A DNA stretch of 64,000 nt from Rossellomorea vietnamensis. Its GTDB lineage: Bacteria; Bacillota; Bacilli; Bacillales; Bacillaceae_B. The translations under genes were made by a program, and so were the position numbers. The stretch is from contig NZ_LIXZ01000002.1 in the NCBI RefSeq assembly GCF_001305855.1, positions 1 to 64,000 of the forward strand. The letters run 5' to 3'. The notes under the pieces are model-generated. The model was not told where the DNA came from, did no database searches, and worked only from the letters and a program-made list of their open reading frames with translations. Below are positions 7,737 to 16,328 of this stretch, in pieces. How positions within the stretch are numbered: position 1 is the first letter of the stretch; each line of letters starts with the position of its first letter.

Positions 7737-9494
7737 CTACTCATGATCAAGCCGGTAGACAGCATCGACGCTGTCCTTGAAGATCGGGTAAATCCCACCT
7801 TCGCCTATGGTCACGTCCATGTTTACAGCTACGAGGGCGTATTTGGGGTCTTCGAAGGGAAAGTACCCTGCGAACCATTTATTATATAATTCGTTTGGCT
7901 TTACCCTTTCTCCCCGGTAATTCCCTGTTTGTGCCGTCCCGGTCTTTCCGGCGATGGTGTAGGCTGCGTTTTGCAAATATGGTGCCGTACCTTGGGGTGA
8001 GTTCACCACACCTCTCAAGTACTGCTGAAGCTTCATGGCCGTGAAAGGGGTGATCGTCTCCCCCTCTAACTTGTGTTTATGAAAGGAAAACATATTGGTC
8101 CCATTTTGATACTGCACGGAAGAGACGGCACTCACCTGAAATTTCTCTCCCCCCCTGGCAATCGTGGCCATCATATTGGCGATGCCGAGAGGGGTGACGC
8201 GGACTTCTCTTTGTCCAATTCCTGTTTGGGAAACGAAATTTGGATCTTTTCTTTCATCATCGGACGCGAAGATCCTCCCTTCACTCACTTGAAGCTGTGG
8301 AAAGCTTTCGTAATGAAAGACATTCCCCTTCCAGGCAATGTCACCAAGCAGTCCGATCTTCTCGGCGTACTCATCCAGGAGGTGTTCATCCTTCTCAGTC
8401 AGCTCTTTCGCAAGGTCCGCAAACGTACGGTTACAGCTGACGGCTATGCTCGTCTTTATATTAATGTTCCCGTGAGGCTTTTCGGCAGCCTCACCGCGGA
8501 TGTTTTCATCACAAGGGAAAAGCCTTCGTTCATCCACGATCCCTTCATCCATGGCTGCAGCGGCGACGACGGTCTTAAATACAGAACCCGGGATCAGCGC
8601 TTTCAGCATGTAATTCGTCGCCCCTCCACTGAATGGGTCACGGCTCTTCATGGCTGGTCTTGAAACACTGGCGAGTATTTCACTACTTTCGATATCAAGT
8701 AGCAGCAGACCCCCTTTTTGAATGTTATACGTATCTGCCACTTCTTCGAGTGCTTGCTGCATCCTTCTATCGATGGTCGTTTTCATATTCAGCGGGTAAA
8801 AAGGGTTGGCCGGTGCCAGATACTTTACATCTACCCCGAATAATGGACCTCCCCTCGCATCGACATGATAAATCAATTTCGCTTCCTCTTCTGCGACCAG
8901 CCATTCATCAAAGCTTTCCTGAAGTCCCGACACCCCGATTTTCTGATTGGCTCCCTTTACTTTGTCAGGGTATCGTTCGTGGAATATGTTTGTATTTTCC
9001 CCCGTCACTCCGATCAGCTGGGATGCAGGCACCTCGTCGCTTTTGAACTTTTTCGTAAGGGCAAAGACTCCTTGAATTTCAAGAGAATTTATTTCCTTCA
9101 TCTGTTTCTCTGAAAGCCTTAAGGGCTCTTTTCCCCCGAAAACGATCGGTCCATGTGCTTCCTCCACTTTTGTTCGGATCGTTTCTGGAGGAACATGAAG
9201 GATGTCCGCCAATTTTCCCACCGGCCAATCCAGTTGTTTAAGAAACGGAAAAAGGACGAGGACATTTTTCTCTGTAAACGTAAGGGGTTCACCGTTCCGA
9301 TCGAGAAACTCCCCCCTGCCTTCATCGATCACCAATGCTTGAGTCCGCTGTGCGACGCTTTCTTCGAGAAGGTTTATTTTATGTTTGGAATAGGATTCAG
9401 TCTGAAATAATTGCAATTGCATCAATCTCCCTGAAAGTCCAGCGAGAGCAAGTAATAAGACGATACTGAACAACCTGATTCGTTTCCTTTTCAT
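7737..9494 (-). CDS. pbpI: Class B penicillin-binding protein (PbpI/PBP4b type)
   Basis: The 585-aa transpeptidase has an N-terminal membrane anchor (FSIVLLLALAGLSGRLMQLQ), a PBP dimer domain, and a C-terminal transpeptidase with all three motifs: S304-V-F-K307, S353-C-N355 and K517-T-G519. It cross-links peptidoglycan outside the membrane. Size and neighbours (yrrS, greA) match B. subtilis pbpI (yrrR), which is expressed during sporulation. The ATG at 9494 follows GAGGTGACAAA; an upstream in-frame extension lacks a ribosome site. Confidence 0.92.
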   Translation of the reverse strand: MKRKRIRLFSIVLLLALAGLSGRLMQLQLFQTESYSKHKINLLEESVAQRTQALVIDEGRGEFLDRNGEPLTFTEKNVLVLFPFLKQLDWPVGKLADILHVPPETIRTKVEEAHGPIVFGGKEPLRLSEKQMKEINSLEIQGVFALTKKFKSDEVPASQLIGVTGENTNIFHERYPDKVKGANQKIGVSGLQESFDEWLVAEEEAKLIYHVDARGGPLFGVDVKYLAPANPFYPLNMKTTIDRRMQQALEEVADTYNIQKGGLLLLDIESSEILASVSRPAMKSRDPFSGGATNYMLKALIPGSVFKTVVAAAAMDEGIVDERRLFPCDENIRGEAAEKPHGNINIKTSIAVSCNRTFADLAKELTEKDEHLLDEYAEKIGLLGDIAWKGNVFHYESFPQLQVSEGRIFASDDERKDPNFVSQTGIGQREVRVTPLGIANMMATIARGGEKFQVSAVSSVQYQNGTNMFSFHKHKLEGETITPFTAMKLQQYLRGVVNSPQGTAPYLQNAAYTIAGKTGTAQTGNYRGERVKPNELYNKWFAGYFPFEDPKYALVAVNMDVTIGEGGIYPIFKDSVDAVYRLDHE

Positions 9495-9540
9495 TTTGTC
9501 ACCTCGTCCCCATTGTTGACGAGTTTTATGCGAATTAATC

Positions 9541-9576
9541 ATAAAAAAAGAAGAGGCTCTAAATTGGAGCCCCTTC
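9541..9576 (-). terminator. Terminator after greA
   Basis: On the minus strand GGCTC pairs with GAGCC (extended by G/C and A/T pairs) and is followed by TCTTCTTTTTTT. It separates greA from pbpI, so pbpI is probably transcribed separately. Confidence 0.75.
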
Positions 9577-9584
9577 ACGGGTGA

Positions 9585-10061
9585 TCAGCTTACTTCTACA
9601 ATCTTGACGCTCATTTCCCCACCTGGAGTCTGAACATTCACTTCCGCACCTACTTTATGTCCAAGAAGGCTTTTCGCAATCGGTGAATCATTTGAAATCT
9701 TCCCTTCAAATGGATCCGCTTCCGCACTACCAACGATTGTGTATGTTTCTTTGTCTCCGTCCGGAAGTTCAACGAACGTCACTTTTTTACCTAATTGAAC
9801 TGTATCTGAATTCATATCATTTTCTTGAATGATCTTCGCATTGCGAATCATATTCTCTAAAGTGGAAATACGACCTTCAACGAATGCTTGTTCATCTTTC
9901 GCTGCATCGTACTCAGAGTTCTCGGATAAATCCCCGAAACTGCGGGCGATCTTGATGCGCTCAACGACTTCTTTACGTTTAACCGTTTTCAAATTCTCCA
10001 GTTCTTTTTCTAACTTCTCTTTACCTTCTGCTGTCATCGGAAATACTTTATCTGTACTCAT
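9585..10061 (-). CDS. greA: Transcription elongation factor GreA
   Basis: The 158-aa protein binds the RNA polymerase secondary channel and stimulates cleavage of backtracked RNA. The N-terminal coiled coil ([20 protein letters not shown]) carries the acidic tip ([16 protein letters not shown]), and the C-terminal FKBP-like domain ([22 protein letters not shown]) is complete. The ATG at 10061 gives the normal family length; the GTG four codons upstream overlaps the ribosome site. Confidence 0.96.
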   Translation of the reverse strand: MSTDKVFPMTAEGKEKLEKELENLKTVKRKEVVERIKIARSFGDLSENSEYDAAKDEQAFVEGRISTLENMIRNAKIIQENDMNSDTVQLGKKVTFVELPDGDKETYTIVGSAEADPFEGKISNDSPIAKSLLGHKVGAEVNVQTPGGEMSVKIVEVS

Positions 10062-10127
10062 GACCCTCTTCACTCCTTTTCTATCTCAGAGCTTCCCGAG
10101 CTCTATATGTAAATGTGCTGCGTATGT

Positions 10128-10172
10128 AAAGGGAGGGAATGAAGGGAGAATTTCTTCTCACTCCATTCCCTG
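10128..10172 (-). terminator. Hairpin between udk and greA
   Basis: GGGAATG (10135-10141) pairs with CATTCCC (10164-10170). On the minus strand the stem is followed by TCCCTTT, a weak U-tract. It is a probable terminator or processing site after udk. Confidence 0.4.
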
Positions 10173-10233
10173 CTTCTTTACATTTTGGGAAAATGCTAAA
10201 TCTCGCCTATATGTCTTTATCTATGCTATCGTA

Positions 10234-10869
10234 TTACAAAAATGACTTTTGTTCAAGAATTGTTTGAATTTTTGTTACCATTAAATCGATTGCCACATGG
10301 TTATGACCGCCTTCAGGGATGATGACGTCGGCATATCGCTTCGTCGGTTCGATGAATTGGTTATGCATCGGGCGAACGACCGTAATGTATTGATCGATGA
10401 CGGAATCAATGGAACGTCCGCGCTCTTTAATGTCGCGAAGCATCCTTCTGATGATCCGAAGATCCGCATCTGTATCTACATAAAGCTTGATATCCATTAA
10501 GTTACGCAATCTTTCATCTTCTAATACTAAAATTCCCTCTAAAATAATCACATCTTTCGGTTCAACGAGGATCGTATCATCCGAACGGGTGTGCATTTTA
10601 TAATCATACACCGGCTTATTCACGGGCTGATGATCCAATAATCCGTGCAAATGTTGAATTAACAAATCATTATCAAAGGCTAATGGGTGATCATAATTGG
10701 TTTTCAAACGTTCCTCAAAAGGTAGATTCGATTGATCTTTATAATAATAATCCTGTTGCAGCATTAAAATCGAATGACCTTGGAATTGCTCATAAATGGC
10801 TTTGGTGACACTCGTCTTACCTGAGCCGGATCCTCCTGCTACACCAATCACAACGGGTTTCTGCTTCAT
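10234..10869 (-). CDS. udk: Uridine/cytidine kinase
   Basis: The 211-aa kinase phosphorylates uridine and cytidine in pyrimidine salvage. The P-loop [12 protein letters not shown] is at residues 9-20, followed by the substrate-binding DHPLAFD and [11 protein letters not shown] segments of the PRK/uridine kinase family. It begins five bases after trhP2, and the order trmR-trhP1-trhP2-udk-greA is conserved in Bacillus. The upstream gene end supplies part of the ribosome site. Confidence 0.96.
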   Translation of the reverse strand: MKQKPVVIGVAGGSGSGKTSVTKAIYEQFQGHSILMLQQDYYYKDQSNLPFEERLKTNYDHPLAFDNDLLIQHLHGLLDHQPVNKPVYDYKMHTRSDDTILVEPKDVIILEGILVLEDERLRNLMDIKLYVDTDADLRIIRRMLRDIKERGRSIDSVIDQYITVVRPMHNQFIEPTKRYADVIIPEGGHNHVAIDLMVTKIQTILEQKSFL

Positions 10870-10874
10870 AAGTA

Positions 10875-12155
10875 TTAGATGTTCTCCTTTCGCATCATGT
10901 TATCAGGATATACTCTCTGATGAACTTTGAATTTCACAATTTGTAATGGGTGGCGGGCTACTTCAAGTACATTTCCCCGTTCATCCCACATTTTTTCTAT
11001 AACCTGCGTAAAATTGAAGATTTCAGGACCGAAAAACTCTACTTCCTGACCGGTCTTAAAATGGTTCCGTTGCTGCAAGGTGACGATTTGCGTTTCTTCG
11101 TCGTAGTCCAATACTAGTCCGACAAATTCATAATTTGTATTCTTTTTGTTGTGGACTCCGAACATCTGCTCCTTGAATCCGGGCACCCCTTCAAAAAATG
11201 CCGGGGCAGTTTCACGATTCGCGCATTTCTCAAGCTCCTCGAGCCATTCCTTTTGAATCTTGAAGTTATCCGGATCTTTACAGTATTCATCGATCACTTT
11301 GCGGTACACACTCACGACAGTGGCCACATAGTGAATGGACTTCATCCGCCCTTCGATTTTCAAACTGTCGATTCCTAATTCAATCATTCCAGGAATGGAT
11401 TCGACAAGCTTCAAGTCTTTCGGACTCATGGCAAAAGGAGCATCTTCTTTATCATAAAGGGGATTTTCCCCGTCTTCATTCATTTCATATAAATCATAGT
11501 CCCAGCGGCATGACTGACAGCAGCCGCCGCGATTTGAATCTCTCGCCGTCATATGGTTACTTAATGTACAACGTCCGGAGTAGGCTATGCACATCGCTCC
11601 GTGAATGAAGGTCTCAATCTCTATATCCACTTTCTCTTTCATTTCCTCAATTTCTTTGCCGCTTGCTTCACGCGCAAGCACAACCCGGTCCAGTCCTTCT
11701 TCTTTCCAGAATTGGACGGCTTTCCAGTTTGTAAGGGACTGCTGTGTACTTAAGTGCACCTCTACATTCGGCGCCACCCTTCTGCATGTTTCAATGATAA
11801 GGGGGTCTGCGACAATGATCCCCGCTACTCCGGCTTCCTCCAGCCCTCGAAGATAATCTTCAAGACCATCCATGTTCTCATTATGGGCATAGATATTCGT
11901 GGTAACATAGATCTTTGCACCATATTTCCGAGCGAACTCCACGCCTTCTTTCATATCTTCAAAGGTGAAATTACCGGCATTTGAACGCAGTCCATATTCC
12001 TGCCCGCCGATATAGACGGCATCTGCACCATAATGGACAGCAATCTTCAATTTTTCCAGATTACCGGCAGGAGCCAGTAATTCAGGTTTCTTCACAATGA
12101 CACGCTTCCCGTCCACAACCTTCGATATCGGTTTTTTCAAAACCGTGGTCATCAT
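10875..12155 (-). CDS. trhP2: Peptidase U32-family tRNA uridine hydroxylase subunit
   Basis: The 426-aa protein is YrrO in B. subtilis. With its paralogue YrrN it is required for prephenate-dependent 5-hydroxylation of uridine 34 in certain tRNAs, although the fold was first named as collagenase-like peptidase U32. The family signature [19 protein letters not shown] is near residue 180, and further cysteines (GGCCQSC) fit the iron-sulfur ligands proposed for these enzymes. Two adjacent ATGs follow GGAGGAG; the second may be the true start. It is in one operon with trhP1 and trmR. Confidence 0.92.
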   Translation of the reverse strand: MMTTVLKKPISKVVDGKRVIVKKPELLAPAGNLEKLKIAVHYGADAVYIGGQEYGLRSNAGNFTFEDMKEGVEFARKYGAKIYVTTNIYAHNENMDGLEDYLRGLEEAGVAGIIVADPLIIETCRRVAPNVEVHLSTQQSLTNWKAVQFWKEEGLDRVVLAREASGKEIEEMKEKVDIEIETFIHGAMCIAYSGRCTLSNHMTARDSNRGGCCQSCRWDYDLYEMNEDGENPLYDKEDAPFAMSPKDLKLVESIPGMIELGIDSLKIEGRMKSIHYVATVVSVYRKVIDEYCKDPDNFKIQKEWLEELEKCANRETAPAFFEGVPGFKEQMFGVHNKKNTNYEFVGLVLDYDEETQIVTLQQRNHFKTGQEVEFFGPEIFNFTQVIEKMWDERGNVLEVARHPLQIVKFKVHQRVYPDNMMRKENI

Positions 12156-12182
12156 AACTCCTCCGTTCTGATCTGTCTGTTC

Positions 12183-13112
12183 TTAATATACGGTTTCTTT
12201 AAAGAAGAATCCTGTATCCAAAGGGCGATTATCCGGCTGGAGGCTTTTCGCTTCTTCCAGAAATTCGTCTTTCTGATCTTCATACCGCTCTTCGTCTTCT
12301 GCACATAGATCGATGGCTTTGCGATACAGTTTCGTCACTTCCAGGATGTAAGCCGAAGACTTCATCACTCCATCGATCTTGAAAGAATCGACCCCCGCTT
12401 CCATCATTTCACCAAGCTCATCGATGATGCACATATCATTCGGGCTCATGATGTGTGTGCCGTTCCAGTCCTCAAAGATAGGATACTTATTATGACGCTC
12501 CTCATCGTGAAGAAACATATTGCGCTGTTCCTTCCGGTTTTCAATTTCCATCACTTTGCCTTGATATTCAAAATAATTCCCGAGCAATGAGCGTTTGGAT
12601 TGAAACATGCAGGTCATACCATGCACTTGGACCTCGATTTCCACCTCTGCATGTTCTTTCATTTCGACAATGCTATCCATGCTTAATTCGCGGGCGAGTA
12701 CGGCGCGCTTTGCACCTTTTCTGCCCCAATAATTACAGGTGTACCAGTTGGTGGCTGTCGTTTCCGTATTCCAGTGAAGTTTCATCTCCGGTGCCACGTC
12801 ACGTGCAGCCATCAATACTGCGGGATCACCGAAGACAATGGCATCCGCACCTCGATCTTTAAGAAATGCAATATAGTCATCAAGTTCGGCAATTTTATCG
12901 TTGTGAAAGAGGGCATTCATCGCCACATATACTTTCTTATTGTGTTTGTGGGCCACTTTGATGGCTTCCCCCACATCTTCCCTGGTGAACTCCCCGGCAA
13001 GCCTCAGGCCGTAACGCTCTTCACCGATCATGAAGGCATCGGCACCTGCAGATGCCAACGGTTCAATGTCTGCTACACAGGCAGGGGTTACAAGAAGTTC
13101 CGGCTTTTTCAT
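12183..13112 (-). CDS. trhP1: Peptidase U32-family tRNA uridine hydroxylase subunit
   Basis: The 309-aa protein (YrrN) is the shorter U32 paralogue that acts with TrhP2 in forming 5-hydroxyuridine at the wobble position. It has the same N-terminal barrel start (PELLVTPACVADIEPLASAG) and a U32-like segment EIEVQVHGMTCMFQSKRSLL, in which the second half of the cysteine signature is altered, as is usual for this subgroup. Its start overlaps the end of trmR by four bases (ATGA), indicating coupled translation. Confidence 0.9.
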   Translation of the reverse strand: MKKPELLVTPACVADIEPLASAGADAFMIGEERYGLRLAGEFTREDVGEAIKVAHKHNKKVYVAMNALFHNDKIAELDDYIAFLKDRGADAIVFGDPAVLMAARDVAPEMKLHWNTETTATNWYTCNYWGRKGAKRAVLARELSMDSIVEMKEHAEVEIEVQVHGMTCMFQSKRSLLGNYFEYQGKVMEIENRKEQRNMFLHDEERHNKYPIFEDWNGTHIMSPNDMCIIDELGEMMEAGVDSFKIDGVMKSSAYILEVTKLYRKAIDLCAEDEERYEDQKDEFLEEAKSLQPDNRPLDTGFFFKETVY

Positions 13113-13756
13113 CGTTGTTCACCTCTTTTTTTACTGATGGCGATTCCGTCACCGACAGGTAGAATACTCGTGTCGAACTCTTCATGATTCATTAGCCATG
13201 CGTTATAATTCTGCAGTTTCTTGACCATGTTCCGGATTCTTTTCTGTTCGACCTGTTCTTCTGCAACGAGTCCTTTGAATAAGACATTATCCGAGTAAAC
13301 GACGCCATTTTCTGCTAGCATTCCGGAGTATAGTTCAAAGAATTTAAGGTACTGCCCTTTGGCAGCGTCTATGAAGATTGCATCGTATGGTCCGTGCTTT
13401 CCCACTTCTTCGGCAAGCTCCAGGGCATCACCGAACAGGGTGACGACCCTTTTGCCATCTTCAGAACGGGAGAGGAACCCCTGTGCTGCTTCGAATCTTT
13501 CTTCATCCCGCTCAAGGGTGACGACCGTCGCCTCAGGAAGTGCCCCAGCCATGCGGAGGGCCGAATATCCGATGGCCGTCCCGATTTCAAGGATCACTTT
13601 CGGCTGTTGGATCCGTAACATCCCGAGGAGTGCTTCGATTCCGACCAGTTCCATGATGGGAACGTTATGAACTACTGCATATTGCTCCATCTCAGAAATT
13701 AAGGCCGGACGTTCTTTCACGATTGATTCTATATAGCCAATCACTTGTTCGTTCAT
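13109..13756 (-). CDS. trmR: tRNA 5-hydroxyuridine methyltransferase
   Basis: The 215-aa class I SAM-dependent O-methyltransferase (YrrM) methylates 5-hydroxyuridine 34 to 5-methoxyuridine, completing the pathway begun by the TrhP proteins encoded directly downstream. VILEIGTAIGYSALRMA is the SAM-binding motif, VVTLERDEER the acidic strand end, and DAIFIDAAKGQY the metal and catechol-type OMT motif. Order and overlap with trhP1 support the assignment. Confidence 0.92.
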   Translation of the reverse strand: MNEQVIGYIESIVKERPALISEMEQYAVVHNVPIMELVGIEALLGMLRIQQPKVILEIGTAIGYSALRMAGALPEATVVTLERDEERFEAAQGFLSRSEDGKRVVTLFGDALELAEEVGKHGPYDAIFIDAAKGQYLKFFELYSGMLAENGVVYSDNVLFKGLVAEEQVEQKRIRNMVKKLQNYNAWLMNHEEFDTSILPVGDGIAISKKRGEQR

Positions 13757-13906
13757 ATATAAGCCTCACGATCATGATCATAAATGGTATCGGGTAACGC
13801 TTCTTTCTAAACATGAAAAGAAGAAAGCCACAATGAGCTTTCTACTTCACACGTTCATCAAGATAACGCCCGTATATAAAAATAACTTGTACTATTTTAC
13901 CACACA

Positions 13907-13941
13907 GAGAAGAGGAAAGCGAATATTTCTTTCCTCTTCTC
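13907..13941 (-). other. Perfect 13-bp hairpin downstream of mltG
   Basis: GAGAAGAGGAAAG (13907-13919) and CTTTCCTCTTCTC (13929-13941) are exact complements around a 9-base loop. It starts seven bases after the mltG stop. There is no T-run on the minus strand, so it may stabilise or terminate the mltG transcript in a non-canonical way. Confidence 0.5.
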
Positions 13942-13947
13942 ACGGGG

Positions 13948-15090
13948 CTATTCTTCTTTGTTCGTAATATATTTTGCTTTTTTCTCGTTATGTTCGTCCA
14001 GTGTTTCAGAATAATAAACCGAGCCGTTGGAAGCAGCCAGGAAATAATAATACTCTGTATCCTCAGGCTGAAGGGCAGCTTCAATCGAAGACAAGCCTGC
14101 ATTCGCAATCGGACCAGGTGGCAATCCTTGCACTTTGTAAGTGTTATAAGGAGAATCCACTTCAAGATCTTTGTATACGGTTTTATCTTTATGCTTTCCT
14201 AATGCATATAGGACCGTCGGATCTGTCTGAAGGGGCATTCCTTCTTCCATACGATTATAGAACACACTTGAAATTTTCCCTCTGTCGGCTTTTTCCGTCG
14301 CTTCTTCCTCAATGAGGGAAGAAAGGGTGAGTAGCTCATGAGGCGTATAATCGTTTGCCGCCATGGCTTCCTGATATTGGACCAACACTTCATTCGTTTG
14401 CGCGATCATCTTTTTTAGGATTGTGTCTAAAGATGGCTTCTTTTCATAGAAAGGGTAAGTCGCAGGATAAAGATATCCTTCCAGCGGTCGTTTGATTTCT
14501 TTCTTGAAGATTTCATCTGTAATCAATTCCGGATATTCCTGTTTTAATTGCCCGAGCCATTTCTTATCGTTTAATTTCTTTTCAATCTCATCTTTTTTAT
14601 ATGGGGACTTTTCAGCGATGATTTCTGCGATCTGATCTAATTGAAGTCCCTCTGGAATGGTAATCTTAAATTCTGCTTTTCTCATGACCTTACCCGTCTT
14701 CAAGCTATTGACGATTTCATTCAGTGTCATGGAAGGCGTCAAATCATAGGAACCTGCCTGGAACCCTGCTTCGTTATTGAATTTAACATAATATTTAAAG
14801 ACTGTTGAATTCTTAACGATCCCTTTGTCCTCGAGGATCTTTCCAATACTCGATACCCCGGAGCCAATAGGAATGTCCACTTTCACCGGCTTCGTATTAT
14901 CGGGATCGACCGGTTTCAGGGCGGAATTCACATAAAGGTAGCCGCCAATGGCCGTTCCCCCTATGACAATGACAAGACAAAGAATGGCTAGTCCTACTAT
15001 TTTTCTAATGACTTTGGCCTCCTCTTGCCTTTCAAGCAATTTCTTCATTAGTGTCTCTTTTATTTTTTTCTTTTCTTCCAACGCTTTCAT
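13948..15090 (-). CDS. mltG: Endolytic murein transglycosylase MltG
   Basis: The 380-aa membrane enzyme (YrrL, YceG family) cuts nascent glycan strands and helps set their length. A cytoplasmic charged N-terminus is followed by a membrane helix at about residues 30-52 (KIVGLAILCLVIVIGGTAIG), a LysM-like subdomain, and the catalytic domain with the glutamate in LSSLIEEEA and the conserved FYNRMEEGMPLQTDPT. AAGGGGG precedes the ATG at 15090. A TATAAT box is visible upstream near 15155. Confidence 0.93.
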   Translation of the reverse strand: MKALEEKKKIKETLMKKLLERQEEAKVIRKIVGLAILCLVIVIGGTAIGGYLYVNSALKPVDPDNTKPVKVDIPIGSGVSSIGKILEDKGIVKNSTVFKYYVKFNNEAGFQAGSYDLTPSMTLNEIVNSLKTGKVMRKAEFKITIPEGLQLDQIAEIIAEKSPYKKDEIEKKLNDKKWLGQLKQEYPELITDEIFKKEIKRPLEGYLYPATYPFYEKKPSLDTILKKMIAQTNEVLVQYQEAMAANDYTPHELLTLSSLIEEEATEKADRGKISSVFYNRMEEGMPLQTDPTVLYALGKHKDKTVYKDLEVDSPYNTYKVQGLPPGPIANAGLSSIEAALQPEDTEYYYFLAASNGSVYYSETLDEHNEKKAKYITNKEE

Positions 15091-15174
15091 TTCCCCCTTT
15101 CGAGCAAAAAAGCGGGCTATCCGTCATGCGTAATTCGACATCATCTCCACTATTATACAATATTTTGCACAAAG

Positions 15175-15232
15175 TGAAACAGGGACCTGCAAAAAGGGGG
15201 GATTTTTTGTCCCTTTTTGCGGTCCCTGTTTC
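15175..15232. other. Very long intergenic hairpin between yrzB and mltG
   Basis: TGAAACAGGGACC-TG-CAAAAAGGG (15175-15198) and its complement (15211-15232) form a stem of about 22 bp interrupted by a single bulged base, around a 12-base loop. It lies 22 bases after the yrzB stop. Neither strand shows a proper U-tract after the stem. It could be a terminator, an RNase III target or a mobile-element relic. Confidence 0.6.
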
Positions 15233-15253
15233 ATATAGTCCTATGACGACTGC

Positions 15254-15544
15254 TTATTCAGCGTCTTCTTCTTCATCAAGGAAAGTGTTTAACATTTCTT
15301 CAATCATGTCCCACTCTTCTTCTGTTTCAATCGGCTTCAATTCGCCTTCCTGTCCTTCATCCCCAGGGCTGAATGCAGATGCATGAATTTCGATTTCTTC
15401 TTCGTCGTTCTCATCTGCTCCAAGTGGATAATACAGGACATAAGATTTATTGAATTTATCTGATTCAAATGTGAAAAGGACCTCGCATAATTGCTCATTT
15501 CCTTGTTCGTCAACTACTGTAATTTGTTTTTCTCCGTGTTCCAT
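15254..15544 (-). CDS. yrzB: DUF1292 family protein YrzB
   Basis: The 96-aa acidic protein begins [20 protein letters not shown] and has the YVLYYPLG core followed by a Glu/Asp-rich C-terminus of the DUF1292 family. It is always found with ruvX and yrzL, as here. The ATG at 15544 has GAGGTG at seven bases; an ATG two codons upstream is too close to that site. No function is established. Confidence 0.9.
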   Translation of the reverse strand: MEHGEKQITVVDEQGNEQLCEVLFTFESDKFNKSYVLYYPLGADENDEEEIEIHASAFSPGDEGQEGELKPIETEEEWDMIEEMLNTFLDEEEDAE

Positions 15545-15558
15545 GAACATTCACCTCA

Positions 15559-15975
15559 TTATTTTTGGCTGTCAAGATATCCTTGAAGGATCATCATCGC
15601 AGCCATTTTGTCGATCACTTTCTTACGTTTCTTCCTGCTTACGTCGGCTTCTAAAAGCACTCGTTCAGCAGCCATTGTGGTCAGTCTTTCATCCCAGTAT
15701 TTAATGGGAAGGGATAACTCCTGGTGAATCAATTCTCCATAAGCTTTAGACGCTTCCCCACGTGGACCAATTGTGTTATTCATGTTTTTAGGCATTCCAA
15801 CCACAACGGTATCCACCTGGTATTCCTCAGCAAGTTCCTTTATTCGATCCATCCGGAACACACCTTGATCTTCGTCGATCTTAATCGTTTCAATTCCCTG
15901 AGCTGTCCAGCCAAGCTCATCGCTGATTGCGACTCCGACTGTTTTAGAGCCAACGTCTAAACCCATTACACGCAT
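15559..15975 (-). CDS. ruvX: RuvX/YqgF RNase H-fold nuclease
   Basis: The 138-aa protein (YrrK) has the YqgF fold: [16 protein letters not shown] carries the first catalytic aspartate, [16 protein letters not shown] the second motif, and WDERLTT the third acidic residue with the last near [18 protein letters not shown]. Family members act in 16S rRNA 5' end maturation in E. coli and have Holliday-junction nuclease activity in vitro. It lies between yrzL and yrzB in a conserved operon. Confidence 0.92.
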   Translation of the reverse strand: MRVMGLDVGSKTVGVAISDELGWTAQGIETIKIDEDQGVFRMDRIKELAEEYQVDTVVVGMPKNMNNTIGPRGEASKAYGELIHQELSLPIKYWDERLTTMAAERVLLEADVSRKKRKKVIDKMAAMMILQGYLDSQK

Positions 15976-15978
15976 CTA

Positions 15979-16245
15979 TTATCCCTCTTTGTGTTGTTTC
16001 AAATACGATTTGACTAATTCTTCGATGATTTCATCTCGTTCTAAACGGCGGATGATATTTCTGGCATCTTGATGTCTGGGAATGTAAGCCGGGTCTCCAG
16101 ATAATAAGTATCCTACGATTTGATTGATCGGGTTATACCCTTTTTCCTGCAGAGCATCGTGAACCTGTAAGAGCACTTCCTTCACGTCATGTTCGAACGG
16201 CTCCTCTGAAAAATCAAACCGCATCGTTTTGTCAAAAGAACTCAT
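15979..16245 (-). CDS. yrzL: IreB/DUF965 family regulatory protein YrzL
   Basis: The 88-aa protein begins [16 protein letters not shown] and contains [20 protein letters not shown], the IreB-family core. In Enterococcus IreB is a small phosphoprotein target of the PASTA kinase IreK that limits cephalosporin resistance; the threonine in the TMRF region is equivalent to the phosphorylated part. The ATG at 16245 has GAGGTG six bases upstream and gives the usual length. It stands three bases before ruvX. Confidence 0.9.
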   Translation of the reverse strand: MSSFDKTMRFDFSEEPFEHDVKEVLLQVHDALQEKGYNPINQIVGYLLSGDPAYIPRHQDARNIIRRLERDEIIEELVKSYLKQHKEG

Positions 16246-16328
16246 TTTTAGCACCTCTCTTCAGGCTTGTCTTTTTGACAACCGAATTGTTAATCGTTAC
16301 CTACATTGTACACCACTTTCACAAGGAG

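Noticed and set aside
8073-8663. 196-codon open frame on the plus strand opposite pbpI
   Set aside because: No ribosome site, no recognisable domain; the opposite strand encodes all three transpeptidase motifs without a break.
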